Made by a program: the position numbers and the translations under genes
Assembly: GCA_022414725.1 (NCBI GenBank)
Contig: CM039465.1
Coordinates: forward strand, 44,584,320 to 44,648,319
Origin: Microglena sp. YARC
Taxonomy: Eukaryota; Chlorophyta; Chlorophyceae; Chlamydomonadales; Chlamydomonadaceae
Reading direction: 5' to 3'
Length of the DNA: 64,000 nt
The notes under the pieces: model-generated
What the model saw: only the letters and a program-made list of their open reading frames with translations
Database searches by the model: none
What the model was told of the DNA's origin: nothing
In this document: positions 22,140 to 33,990 of the stretch, one piece after another
How positions within the stretch are numbered: position 1 is the first letter of the stretch
Layout of the letters: each line of letters begins with the position of its first letter

Positions 22140-23400
22140 ACCCCATCGGCAGGCTCTCCTGCCCCTGCAGCGTGAATTTCACCAAGATTTCCTGGATTCC
22201 TTTAGGGCGTGTTTCCAGTGGGGTCAACAGTTGGCATTTGAGTGCCAGCGTGGCACGAGTGTTATCAGTGGACGCATTTTGGTGCAACAGTTGAAATTTG
22301 CGATGCCAGCTCGGCTGCCACATTGACCCTAAGCCCGCAATTGTCCGTCGGAATTGATGCGCCCCCCCCCAAATTCCAGCAGGCCTTCGGAGGCTCCGAC
22401 GGCATTTGAGTCAACAGTTGGCATTTGTAACCAAAATACCAGACAAAAAAGGCTGGGCTGTCGTTGACCTTCCACTCACAACAGCAATACAATAGCAAGC
22501 ACCTGCACCTGATCGTCGAGATCCGAACAACAGCGAACATTTCGCCGCGCAATTTTGCGACTCATTGTAAGCACGCCCCATTGGGAACGATCTTTCTTTC
22601 TTCCTTCCTATCTGTCTTGCTTTGCTCATTTCCTCGTCCGCACTTGCTTCCGCAAGGATGGCTGACATCCCTCCCCGAAGGGAGTTCCCCATGGAGAACT
22701 AGAACAAGTTGAGCAGCAGCAGAAGCGACAGAGGCAGGTACCTGCGGTCCAGGCACCTGCGGTCCAGGCACCTGCTCCAAAGCATAGGAGGATACTTCGA
22801 ACAGGGAGGGTCAACGCACGATGTACTTGCAGCGACCAAGGGGGGCAGCGCTGGACCCTCTGATGGACCAGAGCGCCAGTGATGGACAACACTGCTGACC
22901 TGCGCAATGACATTACACTGATCGGCCAGCTCGGCTTCTCAAATTTCAACTGTAGGGTAGAGGGCCTACTATTCAGATTTCAACTGTTGCGCCACTGGAA
23001 ACACGCCCTTTGTAGACGCGAGGGAGAATATTCTGCCATTCGCTGCTGCCCCTGTCCTCCTGTCAAGTTAAAAATCTATGAGCAGAAGTCTATGAGAAGG
23101 GTTTACAGCCTGTTCACAAGGAATGACAGGTCACCCTACAGCATCGTAGACAGGTCACTCGCCCCGATTCGAGATTCGACAGGGGAATAAATCTAGCTTC
23201 GTAAAGTCACATCGGAGTACTGCTTCTTTCTGTTCGCAGTGATTTTTTGACCTGTCGATTCCAGCAGCAAATAAATTCAGCTTGCGATTGTTTGTTCAGG
23301 ATGGCCAAACGAGCACTTCATTTCTATAACCTTGTTTCCGACGAGGGCGAGGGTGGGAGTCCCAGCCAATCCGGAAATCTAGCTTCGAAAAGTCCATCGT
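22140..23400. other. No gene resolved; some unique sequence
   Basis: The sequence has balanced composition and several short frames (for example 22879-23190), but no frame is convincing and I recognise no domain. A CAACAGTTGGCATTTG phrase occurs at about 22225 and 22412. A segment near 23055-23095 (TCCTGTCAAGTTAAAA...) recurs inverted near 25380-25415. Confidence 0.4.
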
Positions 23401-23404
23401 CACG

Positions 23405-24140
23405 CAACCGTCGGGCATTCGACCCTACCCAAACGGCAACGACCTGAGGTTTCCCCCAAAACACAAATTGTCAGAATAAGATGAGAAAAGATGGACAGCA
23501 ATTCTGAATGCATAGGGAGTCCAAACCAACAACTCCCATCACATTCTGAGCTCATCACTTTGGGGGACTGTAGGACTGGTCGGGCCTTCAACCCTACCAA
23601 AACGGCAACGACGTGAGGTTTCCCCCCAAACACAAATTGTCAGAATAAGATGTGAAAAGATGGACATTGATTCTGAATGCATAGGGATTCTAAACCAACA
23701 ACTCCCATCACATTCTGAGCTCATCACTTTGGGGGAATGTAGGACCGGTCGGGCCTTCGACCCTATCCAAACGGCAACGACGTGAGGTTTCCCCCCAAAA
23801 ACACAAATCGTCAGAATAAGATGAGAAAAGATGGACAGTGATTCTGAATGCATAGGGAGTCCAAACCAACAATTCCCATCACATTCTGAGCTCATCACTT
23901 TGGGGGAATGTAGGACTGGTCGGGCCTTCGACCCTATCCAAACGGCAACGACGTGAGGTTTCCCCCCAAAAACACAAATTGTCAGAATAAGATGAGAAAA
24001 GATGGACAGTGATTCTGAATGCATAGGGAGTCCAAACCAACAACTCCCATCACATTCTGAGCTCATCACTTTGGGGGAATGAAGGACTGGTCGGACCTTC
24101 GACCCTACCCAAACGGCAACGACCTGAGGTTTCCCCCAAA
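23405..24140 (-). repeat. ~173-bp tandem array, 4-5 copies, open on the minus strand
   Basis: Units contain TTCGACCCTACCCAAACGGC, CAGAATAAGATGAGAAAAGA and CCATCACATTCTGAGCTCAT. On the minus strand the unit reads without stops as a repeat of about 58 residues (TICVFGGKPHVVAVW, then CDGSCWFGLPMHSE). The array is joined to the minus-strand gene described below, so it may be its downstream intron or a repeat domain. Confidence 0.75.
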
Positions 24141-24152
24141 CACAGATTGTCA

Positions 24153-24400
24153 GCACCAGCAGCTCCTTGCAGTATCCCTCACCCTTCTGTTCCTTCACAG
24201 CAAACCACAAGGCAAGACAAGACGAGACAAGACGAGACGAGACGAGACAAGGCAAGGCAAGGCAAGACAAGACAAGGCAAGGCAAGGCAAAGCAAGGCAA
24301 GGCAAGGCAAGGCAAGGCAAGGCAAGACACCTACCTGCCCCTGGAAGCACCAGCAGCTCCTTGCAGTATCCCTTCCCCTTCTGTTCCTTCACAAGGTCAT
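24153..24400. repeat. AAGAC/AAGGC pentamer array flanked by duplicated exon end
   Basis: A pentamer run (about 24205-24328) is flanked by two direct copies of a segment (CACCAGCAGCTCCTTGCAGT..., at 24153 and 24346). Read on the minus strand this segment is GYCKELLVL, the end of the exon at 24335-24509. The duplication therefore includes the exon end and spans the splice site, like those of the large + strand gene. Confidence 0.75.
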
Positions 24401-24509
24401 CGTCGGCATTAGCTTCACCCTTGGGCAGTAGCAGCAGTAGAGGTGCAGCGCCAAAGAACTCCTTGTTCCTGGAGCCCAGTGACGTAGGGCGTTGGTGGTG
24501 GACAATAAT
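24335..24509 (-). CDS. Minus-strand gene of unknown function, exon 2
   Basis: An acceptor CCGCCCAG (minus strand) is followed by an open frame IIVHHQRPTSLGSRNKEFFG, AAPLLLLLPKGEANADDD and KGYCKELLVLPGAG, then a CAG|GTAGGT donor. The frame joins in phase 0 to the upstream exon over an intron of about 95 bp. No domain is recognised. The exon end is duplicated on the far side of a pentamer array. Confidence 0.6.
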
Positions 24510-24604
24510 CTGGGCGGGGGAGAGAAGGAGAAGGTGTAAGAGGAAGTTTTGTAGATTATTTGCTCACCTTCTCAAGTCGGGTCTTTTAAAACCCTGCACC
24601 TTAC

Positions 24605-25069
24605 AAAGGAAGCCGTTGCAATGCCCTGACAAAGTGGTACAAGCACAGGAAGAACTGTGTCTTGGAATTGATCTTCCTCACAATGTCCTGTGCCCTGCAT
24701 TTTGGTAAAAAACAGAAGTTCGGGACACTTCTGCAATGAGGAGGTATTCGATTCACTGGGGCGGGCGACAAGGCACTTCGTACTCGGGATGGTAGGACAC
24801 GCTAACCGACGAAATGTGGCATGCGCCTTCGTATCTTTGGTGGGGAAGGCAGGAATGAAGTGTTCGGGCATACCGGGCATCGCGTCGAGCATGGCTTTGA
24901 AGTGCTCCGCCAGCCGAGCCTCCAGCCCTGTCCTGAACTGCAACTGCCCAGCACTGTCATCAAGCAAATGTCTCTTCAAGAATGCTTGGTCAACAGGAGC
25001 CTTATGACCAGCGCCCAGCGTCTTGCACTCAAAGGATCCAAGCTCCACTTTCAGATTAGGCGTGGGCAA
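24605..25069 (-). CDS. Minus-strand gene of unknown function, exon 1
   Basis: The open frame starts MPTPNLKVELGSFECKTLG and continues with APVDQAFLKRHLLDDSAGQL, LEARLAEHFKAMLDAMPGM and FRRLACPTIPSTKCLVARPS. It ends ...PLCQGIATASF at a TTT|GTAAGG donor. Residue usage and helical periodicity look like a real soluble protein, and the following exon continues in phase. The Met at 25069 is the first in frame, but an upstream exon cannot be excluded. I do not recognise the family. The opposite strand also has an open frame here, which I consider a shadow. Confidence 0.55.
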
Positions 25070-25079
25070 ATCTCTTGGT

Positions 25080-25558
25080 TCACATGTCGCTCTTGGGAAG
25101 CCCCAATTGAATAGCTAACATTACATGCAATGTAATGCTAATCGGACACGACATCGCGCATTAAATCGAGGAACTGTTGCTGTGAAATCTCCTCAAAAGG
25201 AAAGAGAGAGAAAATCACTATGCCCAGTCGGCGGAAAGATTAGATGAAAGAAGGACGCGAATCAGATTAGAAGATAGATTCGCAAGCGCCAGCTCAGTCG
25301 TTCGCAGGCGACAGCGTGTTTATTCACTGGCAACAGCGTGGCGCCAGTACCCTAAGTGTAATGGAGTGTAATCTCATAGACTTCTGCTCATAGACTTTTA
25401 ACTTGACAGGAGGGCCCCTGTTCCTAACTGCCAGCGTCACCCTTCACATCGTCAGCGTCACTCATTTCAGGCTGTACAGGACCTTCCTTGCCGCGCCTTC
25501 CTTCACTTGACGAAACTTATATAAGCATCATGAACTTCGACTTCGACCAGGTAATAAA
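25080..25558. other. Spacer, no gene seen
   Basis: It holds a short palindrome CATTACATGCAATGTAATG near 25118 and an inverted copy of the segment near 23055-23095 at 25380-25415. There is no convincing frame. Confidence 0.4.
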
Positions 25559-26307
25559 TCTATACTATTATAGTTGCGTTGTCCGTCCGTGCGTCCGGGG
25601 CTCAGGGCTTAACTGGCAATGGTTCCGCTTATCTGGCAAGCATTTCCCTGCTGATCTGTAACATTTTCGCCTCAATCGTCGACTGCTGATCTGGCACATT
25701 TCCACCTCAACCCTCGATATTCAAACGCTATACTGGTTCACCTCCCCCGACGATTTCAAACACGCATCTTTCACCTGCTTTCACAATGCGACTGCGCCCA
25801 GCGCGCTCTTTGCGCTCCGCGATCTGACAATGTCTTTGCCCACACCACAATGGGAGCTGTGCTCGGCTGTGCTCCCTCACCCAAGCATGTTTGTCTTCAA
25901 CTTTTTCTCCCTTCCCGGATTTGCACGCACTTCTGCTGTCCACTAACTTCGATGACAGCTCTTGCTTAACCACCTAACCTTGCTGCTCTCCCCGTCACAA
26001 CACTCTCTTCTCCTTCTCCTGCGCTCTCACTCCTGCTCGCTCGCTGACTGCTTTTCCATCGCATGATCCCCAGCTCCTCGCAAAATCTTTCAATCTACAC
26101 AAGCATGTACCAGCCCGAACACCAGCCCCGGGAACCTCAAATCAGCGTCAGACAGATGCTTAAGACCAGTCGAGGCCAAACCTCAGTCGCTTATGAGCGC
26201 TGACAATTTCGCGCTGCTTCGTGCAGCTTGATCCCGAACCTCTCACTGACAGCTGCTGCTCCCTGCTTTTTCCCCCTAGCCTTTAATTCCAGCGCGGGCA
26301 TAGCTGA
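25559..26307 (+). mobile_element. Possible non-autonomous Helitron
   Basis: The 5' side begins TCTATACTATTATAG right after an A, followed by GTCCGTCCGTGCGTCC; both are typical of Helitron 5' ends. The proposed 3' end is GCGCGGGCATAGCTGA, ending in CTGA (fits CTRR) before a T, as expected for insertion between A and T. No Rep/helicase ORF lies inside. A clear subterminal hairpin is not visible, so the 3' end is tentative. Confidence 0.35.
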
Positions 26308-26543
26308 TAGCTGATGGGCATCGCATTTGTTCCTGCAGCGATGTGTCGCTTTGTACGAAACGAGTGACTCTTTGGTTCATGCCGTCATGCGTGGGTGGGG
26401 TGGGAAGGGTCCGCTCGCGAGATGCTGCGCCCAACATGCTCCCTGGATGCCATTTCCCCTTCACTTGCCCTCTATCTTCGGCCAAACCTGAAAGGCATCG
26501 TATTGATTCCTACAACGCTGTGTCCGTTTTCCAGGAATTGCTC

Positions 26544-26576
<33 letters not shown>

Positions 26577-27522
26577 TACATGCATGGGTTGGGGATGGTA
26601 ATGGTGTTGCATGTACATATGTGTTGTGGCCATCTGCCACTCGAGTGCCATTGTGATGATCATGGCAACAGTGCACGATGATAAGCCACCTGATGTGAAT
26701 GGGGATGGAAAATGAGTGGGTGGGTGACCCTCCAAAACTCATTGAATTGGGGGGTGGGGGGAGGCAGGGGGGCTGCCGTCGGTACGACGGGCTAAATGCC
26801 CTAGTGAGGTAATAAAGTGGTGCCCTTTCTATACAGGTACCCCCTTAGTGTGACTGTAGTGGAGTGTAGTGCGAAATCACCCTTTTCCACCGCTTGTCGT
26901 TTTGTACCTTCACTCTGTTTACCACTCTGTACTAAGGCCATCCCTGTAGTATGGAACACCTGCAACTTCTTTTGGAAATACCCACCACTAGCGTTCCTGC
27001 GCTAACTTCCACGCCGCATCCTTCGCAGCTCACCTACAGGTCGTAGACTGTAGATAACCAGGGACCGCCCCCTTCAGTTCAGTGTTTCCTCATGAGACAT
27101 ACGAAGTATATTTACAAGTGCTGGCCGTCTTTAAACTAGCAGCAAAGTAGCCAATGTCTAGATCAATGGAGCGATGGGGATCTCCAGCTGGACGAAGCGC
27201 TCACTCGGCTATTATCCTCTCTTAAGCCTCACCTTCGGGCATCCTGCTTCTAAGTATTGCCTATAAGTGCCGACCCCTGTTAACTATCAACGGAGGACCG
27301 CAATTTGCGAACACTTTCCGGACTTTGGTCACGAGGTCACGCATCTCTTGGCGTTTCTGTTCCCTAGCTCTCGGCTGTTCCTCTTTCCTATATCTTCTGC
27401 AAAATTTGCAATTCCTTGCTATCATGGCGTAATCGGCTCCTACTATGAGGCCCTGGCTGAAGCGCTCACGTCACCCCGCTTCGACGATGCAGCGAACTGT
27501 GTGGTCCGCTGCCTCCTGTCGG
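26308..27522. other. Spacer with poly-G tract, upstream of the large gene
   Basis: A G homopolymer of roughly 28 bases lies at 26547-26575. The rest is unique sequence with short frames and no recognisable domain. The promoter of the large + strand gene should lie in 26.8-27.5 kb, but I see no clear core element. Confidence 0.4.
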
Positions 27523-27621
27523 ATGCGTGCAGCACAGCATTATATCCTACTGTTGCTGCTGCTGCTCCTCCCTTGCTGGATTGTGGAATCGCGAGACGTG
27601 CAGGAGGAAGTTCGTTGCATC
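27523..27621 (+). CDS. Receptor gene exon 1: signal peptide
   Basis: The frame starts MRAAQHY, followed by a hydrophobic core of Ile and eight Leu (ILLLLLLLLPCWIV). It then runs VESRDVQEEVRCI to a C|GTAAGA donor in phase 0. I chose the Met at 27523 because it gives a textbook signal peptide, with likely cleavage near VES|RD. In-frame Mets at 27445 and 27487 would add a long polar N-terminus. The exon sits at the 5' end of the chain of ectodomain exons, as expected for secretion of the N-terminal domain. Confidence 0.6.
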
Positions 27622-29208
27622 GTAAGAAAATGACTGTTGGGGAGCATTCTAGGCCCAGAAGTGACAGACCAACATACCCAACTGTGTAGGGGCCAAGCTT
27701 ATGGCAGGGATCCCTCTCGAGGGGCTCATCTCAGGGAGAGAAGCTAGGCATCAGCAGTGTTCCTCTTGACACCTTTAAGGCCGAGGGTGCATCTGAAGTC
27801 CAGTTGGGCACCAGGATAATGCAACCATCATCATAGGTGTCCAGGCCCAGAAGTTACAGACCCACCTGTCTCTTGAGTTTGTGGATGAGCATGCTGCAGG
27901 GACCTATACACATGGCCATGCCTAAGGGGGTGGAGCTAGAAAACAGCTGTGCATGTGTGTGTTGTCTCAGGTAGACTGGGAGTCCGAGGCACTCCTGTAC
28001 CTGAGTTGGGACCAATCAGGCTTAGATCTTTCCAATGACCATACTCCAACCACACGTCAACCACAAACCAACCACACTCCAACCACACTCCAGCCACATA
28101 CCAACCACACTCCAACAACACTCTAACCACGCTCCAACCACACTCCAACCTGATCCTCCTACAACGACACTCCAACCACTCTCCAACCACAATCCAACCA
28201 CACTACAACCTGATTCTCTTACAACCTTGCAGGGTGCTTTGGTGGAGAGTATAGACCAAAGCTCCTACCACAATCCAACCACACTCCAACCACACTCCAA
28301 CCACACTCCAACCGCACTCCAGCCACAATCCTACCACACTACAACCACACTACAACCTGATCCTCCTCCAACGACACTTCAACCACACTCCAACCACAAT
28401 CCAACCATACTTCAACCACACCCCAAAAACACTCCAACCACAATCCAACCACACTACATTCACACTACAACCACACTCCAACCACACTCCAACCATACTT
28501 CAACCACACTCCAAAAACACTCCAACCACAATCCAACCACACTACATCCACACTCCAACCACACTCCAACCACAATCCAACCACACTACAACCACACTAC
28601 AACCTGATCCTCCTCCAACGACACTTCAACCACACTCCAACCACAATCCAACTTCACTACAACCACACTTCAACCACACTCCAACCACAATCCAAGCACA
28701 TTCCAACCTGAGCCTCCTACAACCTTGAAGGGTGCTTTGGTGGAGAGTATAGAGCGAAGCTCCAACCACACTCCAACCACACTCCAACCACACTTCAAGC
28801 ACACTCCAACCTGATCCTCCTACAACAACACTCCAACCACACTCCAACCTGATCCTCCTACAGCGATACTCCAACCACACTCCAACCACATTCCAACCAC
28901 AATCCATGCACACTCCAACCTGATCCTCCTACAACAACACTCCGACCACAATCCAAGCACACTCCAACCTGAGCCTCCTACAACCTTGCAGGGAACATTG
29001 GTGGAGAGTATAGAGCGAAGCTCCAACCACACTCCAACCACACTACAACCACAATCCAACCACACTTCAAGCACACTGCAAGCTGAGCCCCCTACAACCT
29101 TGCAGGGAGCATTGGTGGAGAGTATAGAGCGAAGCTCCTACCACACTCCAACCACAATCCAACCACACTACAACCACACTCCAACCTGAGCCTCCTACAA
29201 CCTTGCAG
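27622..29208 (+). repeat. Intron 1: CCAACCACACT array with five acceptor/exon-start copies
   Basis: From 28040 the intron is a degenerate array of CCAACCACACT decamers. Embedded in it are five copies of the acceptor plus the start of exon 2 (CCTTGCAG, then GGAGCATTGGTGGAGAGTAT), with exon starts at 28233, 28731, 28992, 29106 and 29209. All five read GALVESI(E/D)(R/Q)S in the same phase. A short duplication of GGCCCAGAAGTGACAGACC lies at 27651 and 27846. Confidence 0.8.
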
Positions 29209-29334
29209 GGAGCATTGGTGGAGAGTATAGAGCGAAGCTGTACCCGACTAGGAGATCTGAGCGAAAACTATGTGTCAAATATGTTAACATCTGAGATCGG
29301 GCGATGTTTTCACAACATTGAAGACTTCACCCAG
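29209..29334 (+). CDS. Receptor gene exon 2: N-terminal ectodomain
   Basis: The 126-nt exon has phase 0 at both ends, acceptor TTGCAG and donor CAG|GTCAG. It encodes GALVESIERSCTRLGDLSEN and continues through MLTSEIGRCFHNIEDFTQ. No motif is diagnostic alone. Its place between the signal peptide and clear solute-binding exons, its matching phases and the duplicated exon starts upstream support it. It is the last of five candidate starts and the only one followed by a long open exon. Confidence 0.55.
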
Positions 29335-29379
29335 GTCAGTTTCCCAGAGCATTCCTTACAGCATTTACGAATCGCTGCG

Positions 29380-29880
29380 AGATGGTGATGGTGGTGGTGA
29401 TGTTGGGGAGGGGGAGTGAGGGGGTGGGGGGTGATGATAATGGGTGTGAGGAGGAGAGGATGGGGAGGGTGTTGATGGTGGTGGTAAGGGGGGGTGATGG
29501 TGGTGATGGGATGGAGAGGGGGAGGGGGGTGATGATAATGGGTGTGAGGAGGAGAGGGATGGGGAGGATGTTGATGGTGGTGGTAAGGGGGGTGATGGGG
29601 ATCGAGAGGGGGAGGGGGGTGATGATAATGGTGCTTAGGGCGAGGGAGGTGGTGAGGGGGATGATAGGGATAACGTTGGTGATGGCGATGGTGTTGATGA
29701 TGGTGGTGTTGATGGTGAGGGGGAGGGGGGTGATGGTAAGGGGGATGGTGATGGTGTTGAGGGTGAGAGGGATGGTGATGGTGATGGTGGTGATTAAGTT
29801 GGGGATAATGATGGTGGTGATGAAATTGGTGATGGGGATGGGGATTGTAATGATGGAAGCCATGGTCATGGCCACAGGTC
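29380..29880. repeat. GGTGATG-rich minisatellite in intron 2
   Basis: Degenerate units of GGGGGGTGATGATAATGGGT and GGTGTTGATGGTGGTGGT. The complementary strand gives long His/Pro frames that I treat as artefacts. Confidence 0.85.
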
Positions 29881-29892
29881 AAGTTATAGTTA

Positions 29893-30100
29893 GGGGTCGG
29901 CTATGTTGCATAATATTAGTGAATAAATAATAAAATAATAAACGTTACTTAAAAAGTTTAACGATCATATTATATAATACGAGTCGGATGAGCCGACTCA
30001 CCAGAATTTCGAATTTATTTGAAAAACTAATATTATTGTGACACTTAAATAATAATAGTTAATATTAGTTTTTCAAACACTAATATTAGTTGCCGTTCTC
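29893..30100. mobile_element. MITE-like element 1 (TA target site)
   Basis: The left end is TA|GGGGTCGGCTATGTTGCATA and the right end is CTAATATTAGTTGCCGTTCTC|TA. The ends are imperfect inverted repeats, sharing GGGG(A/T)CGGC with two other elements in this window. Inside is a second inverted repeat (TTTGAAAAACTAATATTA, arms at 30018-30035 and 30060-30077). A TA duplication suggests a Tc1/mariner-type MITE. Confidence 0.5.
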
Positions 30101-30272
30101 TAGTAATAGGTATGTTTCCTTTTTAGCTATGAGCAGCAGCTTCTAAGCAGCTCCTCTTCAAGTCAAAACAGGGATTCTTCCAATATTATGGAGTTAAAAT
30201 TAAATAAATGTAAACGAATTTTAGCCGTTGCTGTAATTAATGACAGCAAAGGCTAGAGGTATTTAAAATTGT

Positions 30273-31290
30273 ATGTCTAAATTTATATTGTCTTTGTTGT
30301 ATTGGATTGTATTGGATTGTGTTGTATTATTTGGTATTGTTTCGTATTGTTTGTATTGTTTTGTATTGGATTGTGTTGTATTGGATTGGATTGGATTGGA
30401 TTGGATTGCATTGCATTGTATAGTATTGTGTTGTATCGTATCTAGGGTTGGGAAGCAAACGTACATTTTTATTTGTATAAGCCGTATAAACGAATAAACG
30501 TATAAAAACGTACATACAAATTAGGCACTTCTTGAGAATATACTTTTACATGGGTTTAAAGGTATTGCCGTGTAGCTTATTTCATTGGCATCACATATCA
30601 ACTCTCAGAAAAATAATCTGGCAAGTTTAGGTTGTCCAAATCTCAGAAAAGAAATCACGACCAGAAAGCGAGGTGCCAATCTAAGGGAGCCATTAAATGC
30701 TAGTTGGTATATTATACAACTGTGTAAGTGTATAATTATTAAAGTACATAAAGGTATTGCACTATTGTCCATGTTCACATTGCACTAGGCTTGCACCATC
30801 AATCCTTCAAGCCCACGTAGGAGCACAGCTTGTGGAATGGAAGGCTAGGTGGCGCTCTGATATGTGTGCCATCCTGGCTATCTAGATCAACCTGTAGGCC
30901 AAATGTGTATACAATGATGCATGTGAATGGTGCATTTTATTGCATATTGTGATAGAGGAGGTCAAAAGCTTTCCAATGAGCTATCTAAATCAAAAATATA
31001 ATGCCAACCAAGGAAGTGCCGGGACGTGTGCTGTACTTCTCGACGACGACGTATATAAGGTTGATTTGACAAAAACTATACGGCGTATTCATATGTATAA
31101 ACGTATAAACGTATACTATACGGCGTATTCATATGTATAAACGTATAAACGTATACTATATGGCGTATTCATACGTATAAACGTATAAACGTAAACTATA
31201 CGTTTATATGTCGGCCCAACCCTAATCGTATCGTATTGTTTTGTGCTGCATTGTTTTGTTTTGTATTGATTGTTGATCACAATATAATAC
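30273..31290. repeat. Intron 2: TTGTATTGGA array and 39-bp repeats
   Basis: TTGTATTGGA-type pentamer/decamer repeats occupy 30290-30440. A 39-bp unit (CTATACGGCGTATTCATATG, TATAAACG) is repeated three times at 31077-31205. The 500 bases between are unique and AT-rich, with no supported gene; GGGTTTAAAGGTATTGCC near 30550 resembles part of the hairpin at 4059-4145. Confidence 0.75.
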
Positions 31291-32697
31291 AATACAACAA
31301 TCCACACGCCACACTCATGCCACCCACCCACCACAGAAACACCACACTACCACAACCACCCACCCACCACAGGAGCACCACACTACCACAACACCACCAC
31401 GGAGCACCACACTACCACAACCACCCACCCACCACAGGAACACCACACTACCACAACCACCCACCCACCACAGAGACACCACACTACCACAACCACCCAC
31501 CCACCACAGAGACACCACACAACCACAACCACCCACCCACCCACCACAGGAACACCACACTACCACAACCACCCACCCACCACAGAAACACCACACTACC
31601 ACAACCACCCACCCACCACAGGAACACCACACTACTACAACCACCCACCCACCACAGAAACACCACACTACCACAACCACCCACCCACCACAGAAACACC
31701 ACACTACCACAACCACCCACCCACCACAGAAACACCACACTACCACAACCACCCACCCACCACAGAAACACCACACTACCACAACCACCCACCCACCCAC
31801 CACAGGAACACCACACTACCACAACCACCCACCCACCACAGAAACACCACACTACCACAACCACCCACCCACACACAGAAACACCACACTACCACAACCA
31901 CCCACCCACCACAGAAACACCACACTACCACAACCACCCACCCACCACAGAAACACCACACTACCACAACCACCCACCCACCACCACAGAAACACCACAC
32001 TACCACAACCACCCACCCACCACAGAAACACCACACTACCACACAGACCACCCACACACACTACCACACCACCCACCCACCACAGAAACACCACACTACC
32101 ACAACCACCCACCCACCACTGCAACACCACACTACCACAACCACCCACCCACTCACCACAGAAACGCCACACTACCACAACCACCCACCCACCACAGGAC
32201 CCAACCACAGGAACACCACACAACCACAAGTACCCACCAACCACCCACCAACCACTGCAACACCACACAACTACCCACCAACCACCCGCCAACCACAGGA
32301 ACACCACACTACCACAACTACCCACCGACCACCCACCAACCACCCACCAACCACTGCAACACCACCCAACCACGACCACCCAACCACCACAGGACCCAAC
32401 CACTGCAACACCACACAACCACTGCCACTCACCAACCACCCGCCAACCACTGGAACACCAAACAACCGCAACCACCCAACCACCACAGGACCCAACCACA
32501 GGAACACCACACAACCACAACCACCCACCACCCACCCGCCACCCCGCCACCCACTGCAACACCACACAACCACACCCACCCACCACCCACCCGCCACCCA
32601 CTGCAACACCACACAACCACTGCCACCCACCACCCACCCGCCAACCACTGCAACACCACACAACCACTGCCACCCTCCAACCACCCGCCAACCACAG
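31290..32697 (+). repeat. Intron 2 end: ~36-bp CCACCCACCCACCACAG array
   Basis: About 35 units of ACCCACCCACCACAGAAACA then CCACACTACCACAACC, becoming degenerate after 32150. Each unit contains CCACAG(G/A)AA, the same sequence as the true acceptor and start of exon 3 (ACCACAG|GAAATT). This makes it a candidate boundary-derived array. The 511-residue Pro/Thr/His frame across it is not a gene. Confidence 0.8.
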
Positions 32698-32885
32698 GAA
32701 ATTGGTGTGGAGGTACCTGGTCTTGGCCTCGAGTCAGACGCCTTCTTCAGGACCAGTTTGGGTGCAAATGACGAAGGAAGCGTTTCCTTGTCAATTGACT
32801 TCCCCCCTGCGGCGATCAATTCGAACATCCTCTTCTTCATGGAGAACCAGATCTCATTGTCGCCCGATGGCTTTGTCTTAAACCC
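32698..32885 (+). CDS. Receptor gene exon 3: solute-binding domain, N-terminal lobe
   Basis: The acceptor CCACAG is followed by a frame EIGVEVPGLGLESDAFFRTS, SLSIDFPPAAINSNILFF and SLSPDGFVLNP, ending CC|GTAAGT in phase 2. It continues exactly in phase into exon 4 (the P codon is split). The final DGFVLNP segment, together with FVFGSIHNLNGL in exon 4, resembles the segment of solute-binding proteins just before the hinge (a D-x-(F/W)-x-x-(D/N)-P element), based on my memory of algal relatives. Confidence 0.65.
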
Positions 32886-33990
32886 GTAAGTCCTGGTTCC
32901 TAAACTCTGATTCCTCTCCCTCCTGCCCCCCCTCCCCCCCTAGCTGCTCCCCTTCAACTCCTGCCCCTCCTGCCCCCCCACTCCAGCCCTCGTCCCTCCC
33001 CTTCTCCCCTGCCCCCTTCCCCCCTTTCCCCCCAGCCGTTCCCTTCCCACCTGCCCTCCCTCCCCACCCACCCACCCACCCTCACCCCTCACCCCTCCCT
33101 CCTCCCCGTCCCCTCCCTCCTTCTTTCTCCCCTACCCCCCCTCCCTCCTCCCTCTTCCCCTACCCCCCCTCCCTCCCCTCCCTCCTCCCCTACCCCTCCC
33201 CCTCCCCCCTCTCCTCCCATACCACCCCATGCCCCACCTTCGCTTGAACTGAACAGTTTTATTTTTAACCCTAAATACTCGATACTTCATCACCATGAAT
33301 ATTCGACGATTCATTACCCTGAAGTCTCGATAATTTCAACTTGTACTTCACCCAAAAGAATGAATAATAAATAATACATAACATAACACATAACATAATA
33401 ATTAATACATAACATAACATATAACATAATAAGTAATACATAACATAACATAACATATAACATAATAAGTAATACATAACATAACATATAACATAATAAG
33501 TAATACATAACATAACATAGAACATAATAAATCATACATAACATAACATATAACATAATAAGTAATACATAACATAACATATAACATAATAAATAATACA
33601 TAACATAACATATAACATAATAAATAATACATAACATAACACATAACATAATAAATCATACATATCATAACACATAACATAATAAATAATACATAATACA
33701 TAACATAACACATAACATAGCAAACAATACATAACATTTGACAATTGATAAACCTAGATACTTGGTAATTAGAGCTCCATGAAGGGACGCATAGCTTACA
33801 CAATGGCTTGTTGGTCTCTCCATACTCACCCCTACCCATTTAAACCCATCCCAACCCATCCCAACCCATCCCAACACAACACAACCCATCCCCAACCCAA
33901 CCCAACCCATCCCCAACCCATCCCCAAACCAAACCAAACCAACCCATCCCATACCAAACCAAACCAAACACAATGGTGCATGGCTTGTAG
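32886..33990 (+). repeat. Intron 3: pyrimidine tract, AT-rich 33-bp array, CCCAAC array
   Basis: Three low-complexity blocks follow each other: CCCTCC-rich (32900-33230), ATAACATAATAAGTAATACA units (33360-33735) and CCCAACCCATCC units (33838-33970). The intron ends at CTTGTAG. Confidence 0.8.

Noticed and set aside
24195..24431. Basic Lys/Ala/Arg/Gln repeat protein on the + strand
   Set aside because: It is the translation of the AAGGC/AAGAC pentamer array; the supported exon is on the minus strand.
29310..29930. His/Pro and Val/Met/Gly frames on both strands
   Set aside because: Both come from the GGTGATG minisatellite in intron 2.
31236..32771. 511-residue open frame rich in His, Pro and Thr
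   Set aside because: It is an artefact of the 36-bp CCACCCACCACAG array; several frames on both strands are open over the same DNA, and a real exon overlaps only its end.
33271..33839. Tyr/Cys/Leu/Met-rich minus-strand membrane-like ORFs
   Set aside because: They translate the ATAACATAATAAGTAATAC array; no unique segment or start context.
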